The notes: a model not told the origin generated them from the sequence alone. Positions 26,629 to 34,884 are shown, counted from the stretch's first letter. The stretch is DNA of 64,000 nucleotides from Cytophagaceae bacterium (GCA_947450365.1 CANFVE010000009.1:1-64000); one strand, 5' to 3'. Made by a program: numbers and translations.

Positions 26629-27960
26629 ATGAAATATATCTTTTTCTCATGTATAATTTCTCTTTTTGTAGTTCAATCTACATTTGGACAAGAAACAAAA
26701 AGTTCATTTGGTGTTAGTTTTGGAACAACGCAATACAATTTGGAAAATATTTTAAATAATAAAATAGGCTATAATTATGGGAATTTTGGTCTGCATTATT
26801 ATTACAAAATTGATTCAGCTTATTTTTTACTAGCAAGCTATGCAAATGGAGGCGTGCCTGATAATTCAGGAAATCCATTTGGAAGTTATAAAGAACTAAA
26901 ATCCAGCTTTAATCGAGGCAATCTAAGTCTGTATAAAAAAGTAGTCAAACAACCCAAAGGTTCGATTGCCCTAGGCCTTGGTTTGGGCTATCAAAACTCA
27001 TATTTCCAATGTTATAATTGCAATATATTGGCCAATTTTAGAAATGACTATAACCTAAATGTAGGAATACATGCAGAAAAAAAATTAACAAAAAACTTAT
27101 CTATTTTTTTATTGGCAGAAGGTGCATACTCTGTCGCAAATAGTATCAATGATTCTAAAAATATTGTAGTAAATAACCCCTTAGGAGGCTATGATGTGAT
27201 AAAAAACACGGCGGCAAATCACATTAATGCTAGTATAGGTTTAAAATACACCTTTCACAAACGTCCAAAAAAGGTTGAAACAGATGCCGACAAAGATTCT
27301 GTGATGAATAGTTTGGATAAATGTCCGGATACTCCGATTGGCATGAAAGTAGATAAGGAAGGTTGCCCAATCATTCAGATGATTATCGTACCGACAATCA
27401 AGCTTAAAGACTTAGACGAAGATGGAGTTGCTGATAGTTTAGACAAATGCCCACAAACTAAAAAGGGGGAAATCGTCAATTCAACAGGATGTTCGCCAAC
27501 TCAATTAGATGATGACCAAGATGGTGTTGTGAATTCTTTAGATAAATGCCCTACAGAAAAGGGAACGTTGACTAATTATGGTTGCCCTGAAATCAGTAAA
27601 ACTATCGAGAAAAAAGTCATTGAAATAGCTAATGAAATTAATTTTGTTACAAATAAGGCCGATTTATTGCCAAGTTCGTTGGGGAAATTAAATGAATTAA
27701 TCTTGATTTTAATCGAAAACCCTGAATTCAATATCGTGATTTCTGGGCATACAGATGATGTAGGTTCTGAGGAATTTAATTTAGCGCTATCAGAAAAAAG
27801 AACCCAAAGCGTAATTGATTATTTAGCCTCTAAAGGTATTGTCAAAAATCGGATGTTGGGCTTATCTTTTGGTGAATCAAAACTGAAGGTGAATGAATCA
27901 TCAGAAGATGCGCGAAGCGTGAATAGGCGGGTGGAGTTGAAGGTCTTTATTAGGAAATAG
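26629..27960 (+). CDS. OmpA-family outer membrane protein with TSP3 repeats
   Basis: 443 residues: signal peptide (1-20), an N-terminal beta-barrel of about 200 residues, three thrombospondin-type-3 calcium-binding repeats each carrying SLDKCP (about residues 228, 273, 304), then the OmpA peptidoglycan-binding domain. The domain has GHTDDVG and NRRVELKVF, which carry the diaminopimelate-binding Asp and Arg. It anchors the outer membrane to peptidoglycan. Last gene of the operon; a strong hairpin follows. Confidence 0.88.
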   Translation: MKYIFFSCIISLFVVQSTFGQETKSSFGVSFGTTQYNLENILNNKIGYNYGNFGLHYYYKIDSAYFLLASYANGGVPDNSGNPFGSYKELKSSFNRGNLSLYKKVVKQPKGSIALGLGLGYQNSYFQCYNCNILANFRNDYNLNVGIHAEKKLTKNLSIFLLAEGAYSVANSINDSKNIVVNNPLGGYDVIKNTAANHINASIGLKYTFHKRPKKVETDADKDSVMNSLDKCPDTPIGMKVDKEGCPIIQMIIVPTIKLKDLDEDGVADSLDKCPQTKKGEIVNSTGCSPTQLDDDQDGVVNSLDKCPTEKGTLTNYGCPEISKTIEKKVIEIANEINFVTNKADLLPSSLGKLNELILILIENPEFNIVISGHTDDVGSEEFNLALSEKRTQSVIDYLASKGIVKNRMLGLSFGESKLKVNESSEDARSVNRRVELKVFIRK

Positions 27961-27981
27961 GGACATTCAATTATACTCAAA

Positions 27982-28015
27982 AAATGCCTACGAAGTTCTC
28001 GTAGGCATTTATTTT
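27982..28015 (+). terminator. Bidirectional terminator between ompA-type gene and LamG pseudogene
   Basis: A perfect 12-bp stem (AAATGCCTACGA with TCGTAGGCATTT) and a 5-nt loop, followed by ATTTTT on the plus strand and bounded by A's on the other side, so it can serve both converging genes. Confidence 0.9.
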
Positions 28016-28045
28016 TAAAGGAAGAAACAATAAACTTAGATACGC

Positions 28046-29128
28046 CTATGGCTTAAAATCATTTTGAAATAGGAATTTAACTTCATCTGCTGTTAATGCG
28101 CGATTCCAAATACCTAAATCATCTAATTTGCCATTAAACGCATCAAAAGCTGGGTAATTAAACCGACCTATGGTAAGGAGATTTGTCAAGCTTGGAGGTC
28201 CACTTGAAATAGGTGTGGAGTTAAGTAAAATTCCATCTTGGTAAAATTTAATCGAAAGGCCATCGTTGGTGTAAACACAATGGGTCCATTTCAATGGACC
28301 TATAGGCATTAGGAGGTAATTTGGTAAAAATAATTTACCAGCTGCGTTATAATGTTGAACCTCCCAAACATTCGAGTAACCAAACATCATTTGTAATTGT
28401 CCTGGCAGTACCGTTTCTCTGCTTGAATTTGCAAAATCTAAAATTCTTGGAGAATAGGTTCCATCGCCTACTTTCAATACCCATACGGAAATCGTAAGTC
28501 CTGAGGTAATCGAAGATGTATTTAACGTGGTTTCGAAGCGAGGGCTAGAGGCTACGCTTGAAAAATAGTAGGCCGCGTTCGGCGTATTAAATCGATCTGT
28601 TTGTAATTCCGCGCCAAATACTGTTCCAATTGACTTATTCGGACCAATATCATTGGGATTTCCTGTAAAAGGGAAATAAGCTACTAAGCCATTTGTAAGC
28701 GTTGAACCTAAACCAATCGTTTTAAAATTCACTTCATTCCCATAGAATGTACCTTTCTTTGTTTTATAATAGCCTCGCACATAATAGGTCGTACCTGAAA
28801 TTAAATTCAATGCGGTCGTTGAAATGCTTGATTTACTTTTATCGCCAACATAAACCTTATCCAAGGTAGTTGGGCCAGTTTTTATCCCATAGCATATTCC
28901 TTTTTCGGTGACATCTGAAATTTCGCTTTGGTATTTAGCCTACAATACTGCTGAAGTGGTGGTAATTGTTGTAGCGGCATTTGTTGTAACCTTGGTATCC
29001 ACCGTTAAGGAAGCAGAAGTTTGTAGTGAACTAAAATCATCCTGAGGATTGATTTTCGAAGTTGGATTGAGATTTTCCATATCGCAAGAAAAGAGCAGGA
29101 GGGAAAACAAAAGACATACGTATTTCAT
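28046..29128 (-). pseudogene. LamG-domain lipoprotein gene broken by an in-frame TAG
   Basis: Two frames that look like separate genes are one gene. The first part (29128-28940) encodes a lipoprotein signal with lipobox LFSCD and a Ser/Thr-rich stretch ending TTSAVL, then TAG at 28942-28940. The same frame continues without shift: AKYQSEISDV, then TEKGICYG, and joins the downstream frame to its end at 28046. TEKGICYG plus TYYVRGYYKTKKGTFYGNEV is the FN3-like repeat common in Bacteroidota surface proteins, and it spans the stop region. A LamG/concanavalin-like domain follows to LDDLGIWNRALTADEVKFL. The TTG at 28864 is inside the repeat and is not a believable start. Intact length would be about 360 residues. 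One base change at the TAG explains the break; a sequencing error is possible. Confidence 0.8.
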
Positions 29129-29266
29129 TGGTTTGAATGTTTAAGTGATCAATAAATTTGTATGATTAGGGGAGAACCAGGAAATACGAACAAAACGAAG
29201 AAATTATTCGCATCAGCTCTCAAAATTGTATTTTAAAAGAGTTTTAAAACATAATTTTCGTGTGAA

Positions 29267-29371
29267 TTAGGTATGAGATATATTATTCGATTTTGGTACA
29301 AAATCATAAATGAATTTAACTTCTTCAGGACTTATCCGTCGATTTCAAACTCCTATATCATCTAAGCTATT
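29267..29371 (-). pseudogene. Remnant of a second LamG-domain gene (C-terminus only)
   Basis: Read on the minus strand, codons from 29368 give SLDDIGV, then TGA (29347-29345), then NRRISPEEVKFIYDF and a stop at 29269-29267. This parallels the LDDLGIWNRALTADEVKFLFQNDF end of the neighbouring LamG gene, with the conserved Trp codon TGG turned into TGA. Upstream of 29371 the similarity disappears. It is best explained as the stump of a tandem paralog. Confidence 0.65.
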
Positions 29372-29641
29372 TTTTAAATAGGTACATAAAGAACACAGGA
29401 TGTAGCGTAAGCGCCGGTTCAAGGAGACAAAAGTCTCCGTGCTAATAATCTAATCTATCTATTTTATAAAGTTTATTCCTTTACAGTTAAAATGAAACAA
29501 ATCGAAGTTGGATAAAACTTTGAACATAGAAGAGCAAATATATAGTAGTAGATTATTCGAAAATTAGCCTAACCAAAAATTGAATTTAGTGTGTAAAAGG
29601 AGTCACTTGGGACACACTTGATTGAAATTAGAAGCAAAGAC

Positions 29642-29680
29642 AAAAAAACACCATCTATATTGAAATAGACAGTGTTTTTA
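29642..29680 (-). terminator. Terminator of tRNA-Lys
   Basis: On the minus strand, AAAAACAC...ATAG pairs with CTAT...GTGTTTTT with small mismatches, ending in seven T immediately after the tRNA. The symmetrical A/T flanks make it bidirectional. Confidence 0.7.
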
Positions 29681-29691
29681 ATTTGAAGTGG

Positions 29692-29764
29692 TGATCCCGC
29701 TGGGATTCGAACCCAGGACCCATACATTAAAAGTGTATTGCTCTACCGACTGAGCTACGGAATC
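29692..29764 (-). tRNA. tRNA-Lys (anticodon TTT)
   Basis: A 73-nt cloverleaf on the minus strand: acceptor GATTCCG pairs with CGGGATC (one G-U), D arm AGCTCAGTCGGTAGAGC, anticodon arm with loop CTTTTAA (anticodon TTT), T arm GGTTCGAATCC, discriminator A. CCA is not encoded. Confidence 0.95.
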
Positions 29765-29873
29765 ATCAAGCTCGCGCTTGTATATCAAATGGCCCACGCT
29801 GGAGCCCTAGGGAAGTTTAGCCACTGGCCAACTTCATTTTGCAATTCAGCGATATTTTCCCTTTATTGCGGTG

Positions 29874-29881
29874 CAAAACTA
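29874..29881 (-). promoter_or_regulatory. Possible -7 element for tRNA-Lys
   Basis: TAGTTTTG on the minus strand fits TAnnTTTG, with CTTG about 20 bases upstream as a partial -33. It lies ~110 bases before the tRNA; the leader would contain a CAAGC/GCTTG hairpin (29767-29780). Confidence 0.35.
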
Positions 29882-29898
29882 TCATAGTTTTTCGAATT

Positions 29899-30636
29899 AT
29901 GCAAGCAAGCCATCTAAATAAAATTATATTTTACCTTATTTTTTGCTTCGGCTTTTGGCAACCCGCTTATTGCCAAATAGATACAAAGGAAATCCAAAAG
30001 GCCGATTTACTCTTTAAATCCAACCGACTCCTCGAAGCTGAAAAGATATACCTACAAAATCTCAATAAATCCACCCAAGAATCCGAAAATATCAAATATA
30101 AACTGGCATTCATCGCCAAAGAAAAAAACGACTGGATCTCCGAATTAACCTTCCTCTCCAGCATCCAAGCCCAAAACGCCAAACCCGAAATCGCCAAACG
30201 ACTCGCCGAAATCGGCGAAAAACACCAAGTCCAAGGATTTCAAATCAATTACCTCAACCAATTCCAATGGCTCTATTTCGGCTTTTTTCCATACATCATC
30301 GGATTCCTTCTCCTCCTTGCTGCCTATTCATTCCTCATCCTGCTAAATAAAAAACGAAATAAGCGCCGTATCCGACCCGCCTACATCACCTATCTTTCCC
30401 TATTCCTCATCAGCCTATTTATCCTGACCAATTACCCTACCTTCCTGAATTTTGGAATTATCAAAAAAGACAAAGTCTTCCTACGCGAATTCTCCTCGTC
30501 AGCTGCACCCGTCAAAATCATGTTGAAAAAAGGAAATATCATCACCCACTGGAACGAACAAGAGGTGTGGGCGAATTGCTATTTCGACGGCCAATTCGGC
30601 TACATCAAAACAGACGATTTTCAGGGCATCAACTAA
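29899..30636 (+). CDS. Membrane protein with TPR-like N-terminus and SH3-like C-terminus (BatE-like)
   Basis: The ATG at 29899 (245 residues) gives the signal peptide MQASHLNKIIFYLIFCFGFW; the TTG at 29839 is ignored. Residues 28-110 form a helical TPR-like segment (ADLLFKSNRLLEAEKIYLQNL). Two transmembrane helices follow (about 122-145 and 157-175, separated by the basic loop KKRNKRRIRP). The end (FLREFSSSAAPVKIMLKKGN...GYIKTDDF) looks like a bacterial SH3 fold. The arrangement recalls BatE of Bacteroides, but no bat genes adjoin. Its stop overlaps the convergent holA by 4 bases. Confidence 0.65.
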   Translation: MQASHLNKIIFYLIFCFGFWQPAYCQIDTKEIQKADLLFKSNRLLEAEKIYLQNLNKSTQESENIKYKLAFIAKEKNDWISELTFLSSIQAQNAKPEIAKRLAEIGEKHQVQGFQINYLNQFQWLYFGFFPYIIGFLLLLAAYSFLILLNKKRNKRRIRPAYITYLSLFLISLFILTNYPTFLNFGIIKKDKVFLREFSSSAAPVKIMLKKGNIITHWNEQEVWANCYFDGQFGYIKTDDFQGIN

Positions 30637-31658
30637 AGATGTAAAATCTCAAAACTCAAATCCAAGATAATCTCTCGGTCCGTCTGCGCATGTCCTAATA
30701 CGCCTTTGACCTTTAAATCCGCATTCTTAATGGCTTCTATGACCCGTACGACCTTGCCCAAAGGATAATTCCGCTTCGCCGTCTGGTAATCCCGCACAAA
30801 GTAAGGATTGATTCCCAGCACTTTGGCAATCTCCCCATCGGACATCGCCCCCAAATCATGCGCCTGTAGGACTTTGGCAAAGAAATTAAATAACATGATC
30901 AACATCGGCGCCACCGGATTCTGCTTTGTATTGTCCGCAAAATAAAAAGCAATCTTCTGCGCCCGCTCCACATTCCGCTGCATGATCGCCTTTTGAAATT
31001 CAAAATAATTATACTCCCGACTAATCCCAATGTACTTCTCAACCTCCTCAGCACCCACCTCGGTACCCGCCGGCATATTGACGATCAATTTATCCGCCTC
31101 ATGCGCCATCCGCTGTAAATCGGCCCCCACATAGGAAACCATCAATTCCACCGAACTCGCCTGAATTTGAATCGAATGCTGACCCAAATACTCCTTTAAC
31201 CAAGCGCCTACCTTATCATCGGATATCTTCTTTGACGCCACCACAACCCCATTTGCGGCGAGTGGAGCCAACAATTTAGATTTATCTGTCAACAAAGTCT
31301 TCAGCGTAAATACCAAAATCGTCGAAGGCGTCGGATGCGCACAATAGTCTTCAAAGGCCTTCATTTCCTCCTTCGACTTCAACGCCGCCTCCAAACACAC
31401 CGCCTCCTTCACCATAATCACCTGTAGATCCGACATCATCGGATATCTCCGCGCATGCGAAACCACCGAAGCAATCGTATGATCCTTCCCAAACAACACA
31501 AACTGATTAAAACTCCGCTGATCCTCCGACAATACCTCCGTTTCAAAGGCATGAGCCAATTCATCGATAAAAAATGGCTCATCCCCATGCAATAAATAAA
31601 TAGGAGCGAGGGCCTTTTTCTTGATATCCTTCCGTACTTCTGCTGTCGTTTTGATCAT
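30633..31658 (-). CDS. holA: DNA polymerase III subunit delta
   Basis: 341 residues. APIYLLHGDEPFFIDELAHAFE (start) is the delta-subunit N-terminus with its degenerate Walker region, followed by AAA+ domain II and the collar domain (ISREYNYFEFQKAIMQRN, LGINPYFVRDYQTAKRNY). HolA opens the sliding clamp within the clamp loader. Start at ATG 31658, 25 bases downstream of a consensus -7 element. Confidence 0.9.
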   Translation of the reverse strand: MIKTTAEVRKDIKKKALAPIYLLHGDEPFFIDELAHAFETEVLSEDQRSFNQFVLFGKDHTIASVVSHARRYPMMSDLQVIMVKEAVCLEAALKSKEEMKAFEDYCAHPTPSTILVFTLKTLLTDKSKLLAPLAANGVVVASKKISDDKVGAWLKEYLGQHSIQIQASSVELMVSYVGADLQRMAHEADKLIVNMPAGTEVGAEEVEKYIGISREYNYFEFQKAIMQRNVERAQKIAFYFADNTKQNPVAPMLIMLFNFFAKVLQAHDLGAMSDGEIAKVLGINPYFVRDYQTAKRNYPLGKVVRVIEAIKNADLKVKGVLGHAQTDREIILDLSFEILHL

Positions 31659-31683
31659 ATGTCGGGTGCCAAAAGCACATACA

Positions 31684-31691
31684 CAAAGCTA
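31684..31691 (-). promoter_or_regulatory. -7 element of holA
   Basis: TAGCTTTG on the minus strand, an exact TAnnTTTG match, giving a ~20-nt leader. The -33 is not clear. Confidence 0.55.
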
Positions 31692-31754
31692 ATCAAAAGG
31701 GCGGATTGGGAAAAATTATATTTCAGCAATACCCCCATTCTCAAAAAAAGGCCG

Positions 31755-31762
31755 TAGGTTTG
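31755..31762 (+). promoter_or_regulatory. -7 element of the SlyD-like gene
   Basis: TAGGTTTG, an exact TAnnTTTG match 20 bases before the start codon; divergent from the holA element. Confidence 0.55.
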
Positions 31763-31782
31763 CGCCAAAATAACGTATTCTC

Positions 31783-32295
31783 ATGCAAATCGCACCCAAC
31801 TCCGTCGTTTCCATCAGCTACCAATTAGCTTTCCCAGATGAAAATGGCCAACCTGATATCGTCGAAATCGTCGACGAGCACGAACCTATGGTTTTTATCC
31901 ACGGTTTAAGTGGCCTTCCAGAAGCTTTTGAGGCTCATTTATTAAATCTTTCCGTAGGCGATGCCTTCGAATTTAGTATCGCAGCGGAAGATGCGTATGG
32001 CAACATCGACCCGAACGCCATCATTTCCCTTCCGAAATCCATTTTCCAAGTGGATGGACAAAATCCGGATGACATCCTCAAAGTAGGTAATTACATCCCC
32101 ATGACCGATGAAGAAGGAAACCGCATGCAAGGCATGGTCGTTTCCATCGGACCCGAAAATGTCATGATGGACTTCAACCACCCTTTGGCCGAAAAAGAAT
32201 TGATGTTTTCAGGAAAAGTATTAAAAATCCGGGCAGCAAGTCCCGAAGAATTAGACCATGGACACGTCCACGGCGAGGGTGGGCACCACCATTAA
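31783..32295 (+). CDS. FKBP-type peptidyl-prolyl isomerase, SlyD-like
   Basis: 170 residues. FKBP core in the N-terminal ~70 residues with an inserted IF (insert-in-flap) domain, as in SlyD: IHGLSGLPEAFEAHLLNLSVGDAFEF and EDAYGNIDPN. The C-terminus is His-rich (DHGHVHGEGGHHH), suggesting metal binding as in SlyD. A cytoplasmic folding helper, possibly also a nickel or zinc chaperone. Confidence 0.88.
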   Translation: MQIAPNSVVSISYQLAFPDENGQPDIVEIVDEHEPMVFIHGLSGLPEAFEAHLLNLSVGDAFEFSIAAEDAYGNIDPNAIISLPKSIFQVDGQNPDDILKVGNYIPMTDEEGNRMQGMVVSIGPENVMMDFNHPLAEKELMFSGKVLKIRAASPEELDHGHVHGEGGHHH

Positions 32296-32301
32296 CAAAG
32301 G

Positions 32302-32336
32302 AAAAGGGTAGGACAGACGTTCTACCTTTTTTTATA
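32302..32336 (+). terminator. Terminator of the SlyD-like gene
   Basis: AAAAGGGTAGGA pairs with TTCTACCTTTTTT (two G-U pairs) around a short loop, with a seven-T tract. It overlaps the stop codon of the convergent dCMP deaminase gene. Confidence 0.8.
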
Positions 32337-32793
32337 GATCTGCATAAGCCATTACCTCTACGCCAAATTTGCGCAGAAAATCGACTCCCTCATCCGATGC
32401 CAATCCCTTGTATGCCGCATAGGAATGCAAATAAATGACGCGCTTGATCTTCATGCTGTAAATGATTCGCGCACAGGAGATGCAAGGCGATAAGGTCACA
32501 TAAATCGTGGAACCATCAATCACCGCACCATTTTTAGAGGCATATAGAATCGCATTTTGTTCGGCATGCAGCGCCAAAGAACAAGAACCTTTGGAATCCT
32601 TCGGACATCCGCCTTCGTCAACAAAATCCTCATCACAATTGTGTGTGCCAGATGGCGGACCATTGTACCCAATTGAAATAATTCGCGTGTCCTTCGTCAA
32701 AACAGCCCCGACTTGCGCCCGCGTGCAATGCGAACGCAAGGCCAAATTTTGGGCTAATTCCATGAAAATCGAATCAAATGAGGGCTTTTTCAT
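32332..32793 (-). CDS. dCMP deaminase family protein
   Basis: About 153 residues from the ATG at 32793 (a GTG at 32796 adds one Met). The Zn sites are visible: ALHAEQNAIL (HAE) and TLSPCISCARII (PCxxC), with the dCMP-type insertion HNCDEDFVDEGGCPKDSKG. Converts dCMP to dUMP for thymidylate synthesis. The start codon lies only three or four bases after the T-tract of the upstream tRNA-Met terminator. Confidence 0.9.
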   Translation of the reverse strand: MKKPSFDSIFMELAQNLALRSHCTRAQVGAVLTKDTRIISIGYNGPPSGTHNCDEDFVDEGGCPKDSKGSCSLALHAEQNAILYASKNGAVIDGSTIYVTLSPCISCARIIYSMKIKRVIYLHSYAAYKGLASDEGVDFLRKFGVEVMAYADL

Positions 32794-32796
32794 CAC

Positions 32797-32821
32797 AAAA
32801 AAAAATCCCTATTAAAGGGAT
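32797..32821 (-). terminator. Terminator between tRNA-Met and dCMP deaminase
   Basis: On the minus strand ATCCCT pairs with AGGGAT around a 5-nt loop, then eight or nine T. The T-run reaches to within three bases of the deaminase start codon. Confidence 0.8.
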
Positions 32822-32827
32822 GTTTTG

Positions 32828-32901
32828 TAGCGGGGAGCAGAATCGAACTGCCGACCTTTGGGTTATGAATCCAACGCTCTAACCATCTGAGCTACCCCGC
32901 C
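32828..32901 (-). tRNA. tRNA-Met (anticodon CAT), elongator type
   Basis: A 74-nt cloverleaf: acceptor GGCGGGG with CCCCGCT (G-T at the first pair), D arm AGCTCAGATGGTTAGAGC, anticodon loop TTCATAA, T arm GCAGTTCGATTCTGC, discriminator A. The G1 start rules out an initiator tRNA of the C1-A72 type. A lysidine-modified tRNA-Ile(CAT) cannot be excluded by eye. The 31-39 pair is A-C. Confidence 0.9.
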
Positions 32902-32912
32902 AAATCAGGATG

Positions 32913-32943
32913 CAAAGTTAATCGAAAGGCTTGAGTTCACAAA
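32913..32943 (-). promoter_or_regulatory. Full Bacteroidota promoter of tRNA-Met
   Basis: On the minus strand: TTTG (32943-32940), 19-nt spacer, TAACTTTG (32920-32913). Both elements match consensus exactly. Predicted start about six bases before the mature tRNA 5' end. Confidence 0.75.
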
Positions 32944-32977
32944 TTTTTTCTGAATACTTATTAAATTTGCGTCTTCA

Positions 32978-33008
32978 TTTGGGAATTAGCGTAGAAATAA
33001 TACCTTTG
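32978..33008 (+). promoter_or_regulatory. Full Bacteroidota promoter of the START-domain/LptFG operon
   Basis: TTTG (32978-32981), 19-nt spacer, TACCTTTG (33001-33008), both exact consensus. It points away from the tRNA-Met promoter, leaving 34 bases between the two -33 elements. The start codon is 32 bases downstream. Confidence 0.75.
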
Positions 33009-33040
33009 TTTAAAGGAAAAAATCGAGCCTTTTATAAATT

Positions 33041-33433
33041 ATGGCAGCAACACATTTTGAATTCGAGTACGAGATAAAAGCCTCACCAAAAGTACTTTAC
33101 CCGTATCTGAGTACGGCTTCTGGGCTCCAACAATGGTTTGCCGACAAAGTCACCGTCAAAAATGCCGAACAATTTATTTTTTTCTGGGACGATGAGAACC
33201 ACAGCGCCCAATTAGTCCAAAATAAGATCAATAAATCTGTCAAATTCGAATTTAATCGCCCAGACGCCGCAGCCCATTCCGCCCAAATCGAGCTAGTATT
33301 AGATGTTAGCGAATTGAGCAATACCACCTATTTAAAAGTGTACGACAGCGCATCTACCTTCAAATCCCCAGCCGATGCGACGGAATTATGGGATTACCTG
33401 ACCGACAAATTAAAAGAAATCGTAGGGAGTTAA
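33041..33433 (+). CDS. START-like / SRPBCC domain protein
   Basis: 130 residues covering a single helix-grip fold: FEFEYEIKASPKVLYPYLSTASGLQQWFADKV at the start and ATELWDYLTDKLKEIVGS for the final helix. Such Bacteroidota proteins are small and cytoplasmic and of unknown ligand. Its stop overlaps the start of the LptF/LptG gene (TAATG), so the pair is translationally coupled. Confidence 0.78.
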   Translation: MAATHFEFEYEIKASPKVLYPYLSTASGLQQWFADKVTVKNAEQFIFFWDDENHSAQLVQNKINKSVKFEFNRPDAAAHSAQIELVLDVSELSNTTYLKVYDSASTFKSPADATELWDYLTDKLKEIVGS

Positions 33434-34884
33434 TGATACGTAAACTTGACAAATTAGTCCTTAAAGCCTTTTGGGGCCCATTTATATTGACGCTTTTAGT
33501 CGTCATTTTCATCTTCCTCCTCCGGCTAGTCCTATTTTATTTCGCCGATTTATTCGGAAAGGACCTGGGTGCCACGGTTTATGTCGAACTCTTTTTCTAT
33601 TTTTCATTAATCACCATCCCCCTTGCATTGCCATTAGCAATGCTTCTTTCCTCGCTCATGACCTTTGGGAAATTAGGCGAGAACTTCGAGCTAACCGCCC
33701 TAAAAAGCGCCGGAATATCCATTGTACGAATCCTAAGACCTATTTTCGTTGTCGCAACTATTTTAAGTGTCTTCATGTTTTGGTTTACAAACGTGGCATT
33801 GCCATGGGCCAACCTAAAAGGCTGGAGCCTCCTGTATGACATCAAAACCACCAAAACTACCTTAAACATTAAGGAAGGCATCTTTTACACCGACCTCCCC
33901 GGATATGCCATCAAAGTGGGTAAGAAATACCCTGACAACAAAACACTCAAATCTCTCATCATTTATGACCACAGCCATAATGATGGCAATCGACACGTGA
34001 CCTTAGCGGATTCCGCCCAGATGTATACGATTTTAGGGAAGAAATACCTGATTTTCGAACTATTTAATGGAAAAGACTACTTGGAAGATGCCGATCGCGG
34101 AAATAATTTAGATGCGAGTGATATGGCCGTGCATCAGTTTAGTCGAAGTAAAATCGTGATGTCTCTCGATGCCTTTGACATTCATAAAACGGATGAAAAT
34201 CAATTTGCACATCATGAAATTATGCGGAACAACTGGCAGTTGGCCGACGACGTAGACTCCCTCCAACGCATCATCAAAAGCATGAAATATGGTTTTGTGC
34301 GCGGGACAACCCCCAATTTCCTATATCATCAAAAACCCATCAAGCAATCCCTGTTGGTTTTCAAAGGAAAAACGGCTTGGCTCAAAGCACGGTTGGCAAA
34401 AGGCTTAAAAAAATCAACCAAGTCGCCCTACGATATCGCCTTGCAACAAAGTCAAAATATGTTAGCCTACGGACATGCCAACTTGGTTGCCCTAGATGAC
34501 AAAGAAACCGTATTAAAAAAATCGAATCTAGAATGGCACCATAAATTCACCAATGCGCTGACAATCTTAGTGATGTTCTTAATCGGCGCGCCACTTGGGG
34601 CGATTATTAAAAAAGGTGGATTTGGTGTTCCGGTCGTCGTGGCGGTGTCTTTTTTCATATTGATGTACATATTAACCCAGCAGGGCGATAAAATGGCCAA
34701 AGAAGGGAAGGTCCTTCTCCAAATGGGCGCTTGGGCTTCTAATTTTATCCTAGGGATGATCGGACTCTATTTCATGAAAATATCGTTAAATGATTCCCGA
34801 TTATTTGAATCAGATTTCTATCGAGTGGTTTGGCAGAAATTCCGTTTGCAATTCTCCAAGCTTTTCGGTACTTTTGCGAATTAA
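33433..34884 (+). CDS. LptF/LptG-family permease (YjgP/YjgQ)
   Basis: The ATG at 33433 (483 residues), overlapping the upstream stop by one base, is preferred to the GTG-containing longer frame at 33388. The N-terminus KLDKLVLKAFWGPFILTLLVV and the core LALPLAMLLSSLMTFGKLGENFELTALKSAGIS are the family signature. A large periplasmic beta-jellyroll domain follows, and the C-terminal helices read ALTILVMFLIGAPLGAIIKKGGFGVPV. It is part of the Lpt transporter that extracts LPS from the inner membrane. Several LptF/G paralogs are usual in Bacteroidota; F or G is not decided. Confidence 0.88.
   Translation: MIRKLDKLVLKAFWGPFILTLLVVIFIFLLRLVLFYFADLFGKDLGATVYVELFFYFSLITIPLALPLAMLLSSLMTFGKLGENFELTALKSAGISIVRILRPIFVVATILSVFMFWFTNVALPWANLKGWSLLYDIKTTKTTLNIKEGIFYTDLPGYAIKVGKKYPDNKTLKSLIIYDHSHNDGNRHVTLADSAQMYTILGKKYLIFELFNGKDYLEDADRGNNLDASDMAVHQFSRSKIVMSLDAFDIHKTDENQFAHHEIMRNNWQLADDVDSLQRIIKSMKYGFVRGTTPNFLYHQKPIKQSLLVFKGKTAWLKARLAKGLKKSTKSPYDIALQQSQNMLAYGHANLVALDDKETVLKKSNLEWHHKFTNALTILVMFLIGAPLGAIIKKGGFGVPVVVAVSFFILMYILTQQGDKMAKEGKVLLQMGAWASNFILGMIGLYFMKISLNDSRLFESDFYRVVWQKFRLQFSKLFGTFAN
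34845..34876 (+). promoter_or_regulatory. Promoter of rpsO inside the 3' end of the LptFG gene
   Basis: TTTG (34845-34848), 20-nt spacer, TACTTTTG (34869-34876): exact consensus. It overlaps the final codons of the upstream gene and lies 38 bases before the rpsO start. Confidence 0.65.

Larger units (their letters stand above)
29129..29691. other. Intergenic region with decayed coding remnant
   Basis: About 560 AT-rich bases between the broken LamG gene and tRNA-Lys. It holds the LamG fragment at 29267-29371, a perfect 6-bp hairpin GGAGAC-AAAA-GTCTCC at 29423-29438, and the tRNA terminator at the right end. I see nothing else coding. Confidence 0.6.

Noticed and set aside
28046..28864. Independent LamG gene starting at TTG 28864
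   Set aside because: The frame continues upstream with clear family sequence to a TAG; the TTG is inside a conserved repeat.
29765..29838. Possible second or broken tRNA upstream of tRNA-Lys
   Set aside because: Several short inverted repeats are present, but no T-arm consensus or cloverleaf can be drawn.
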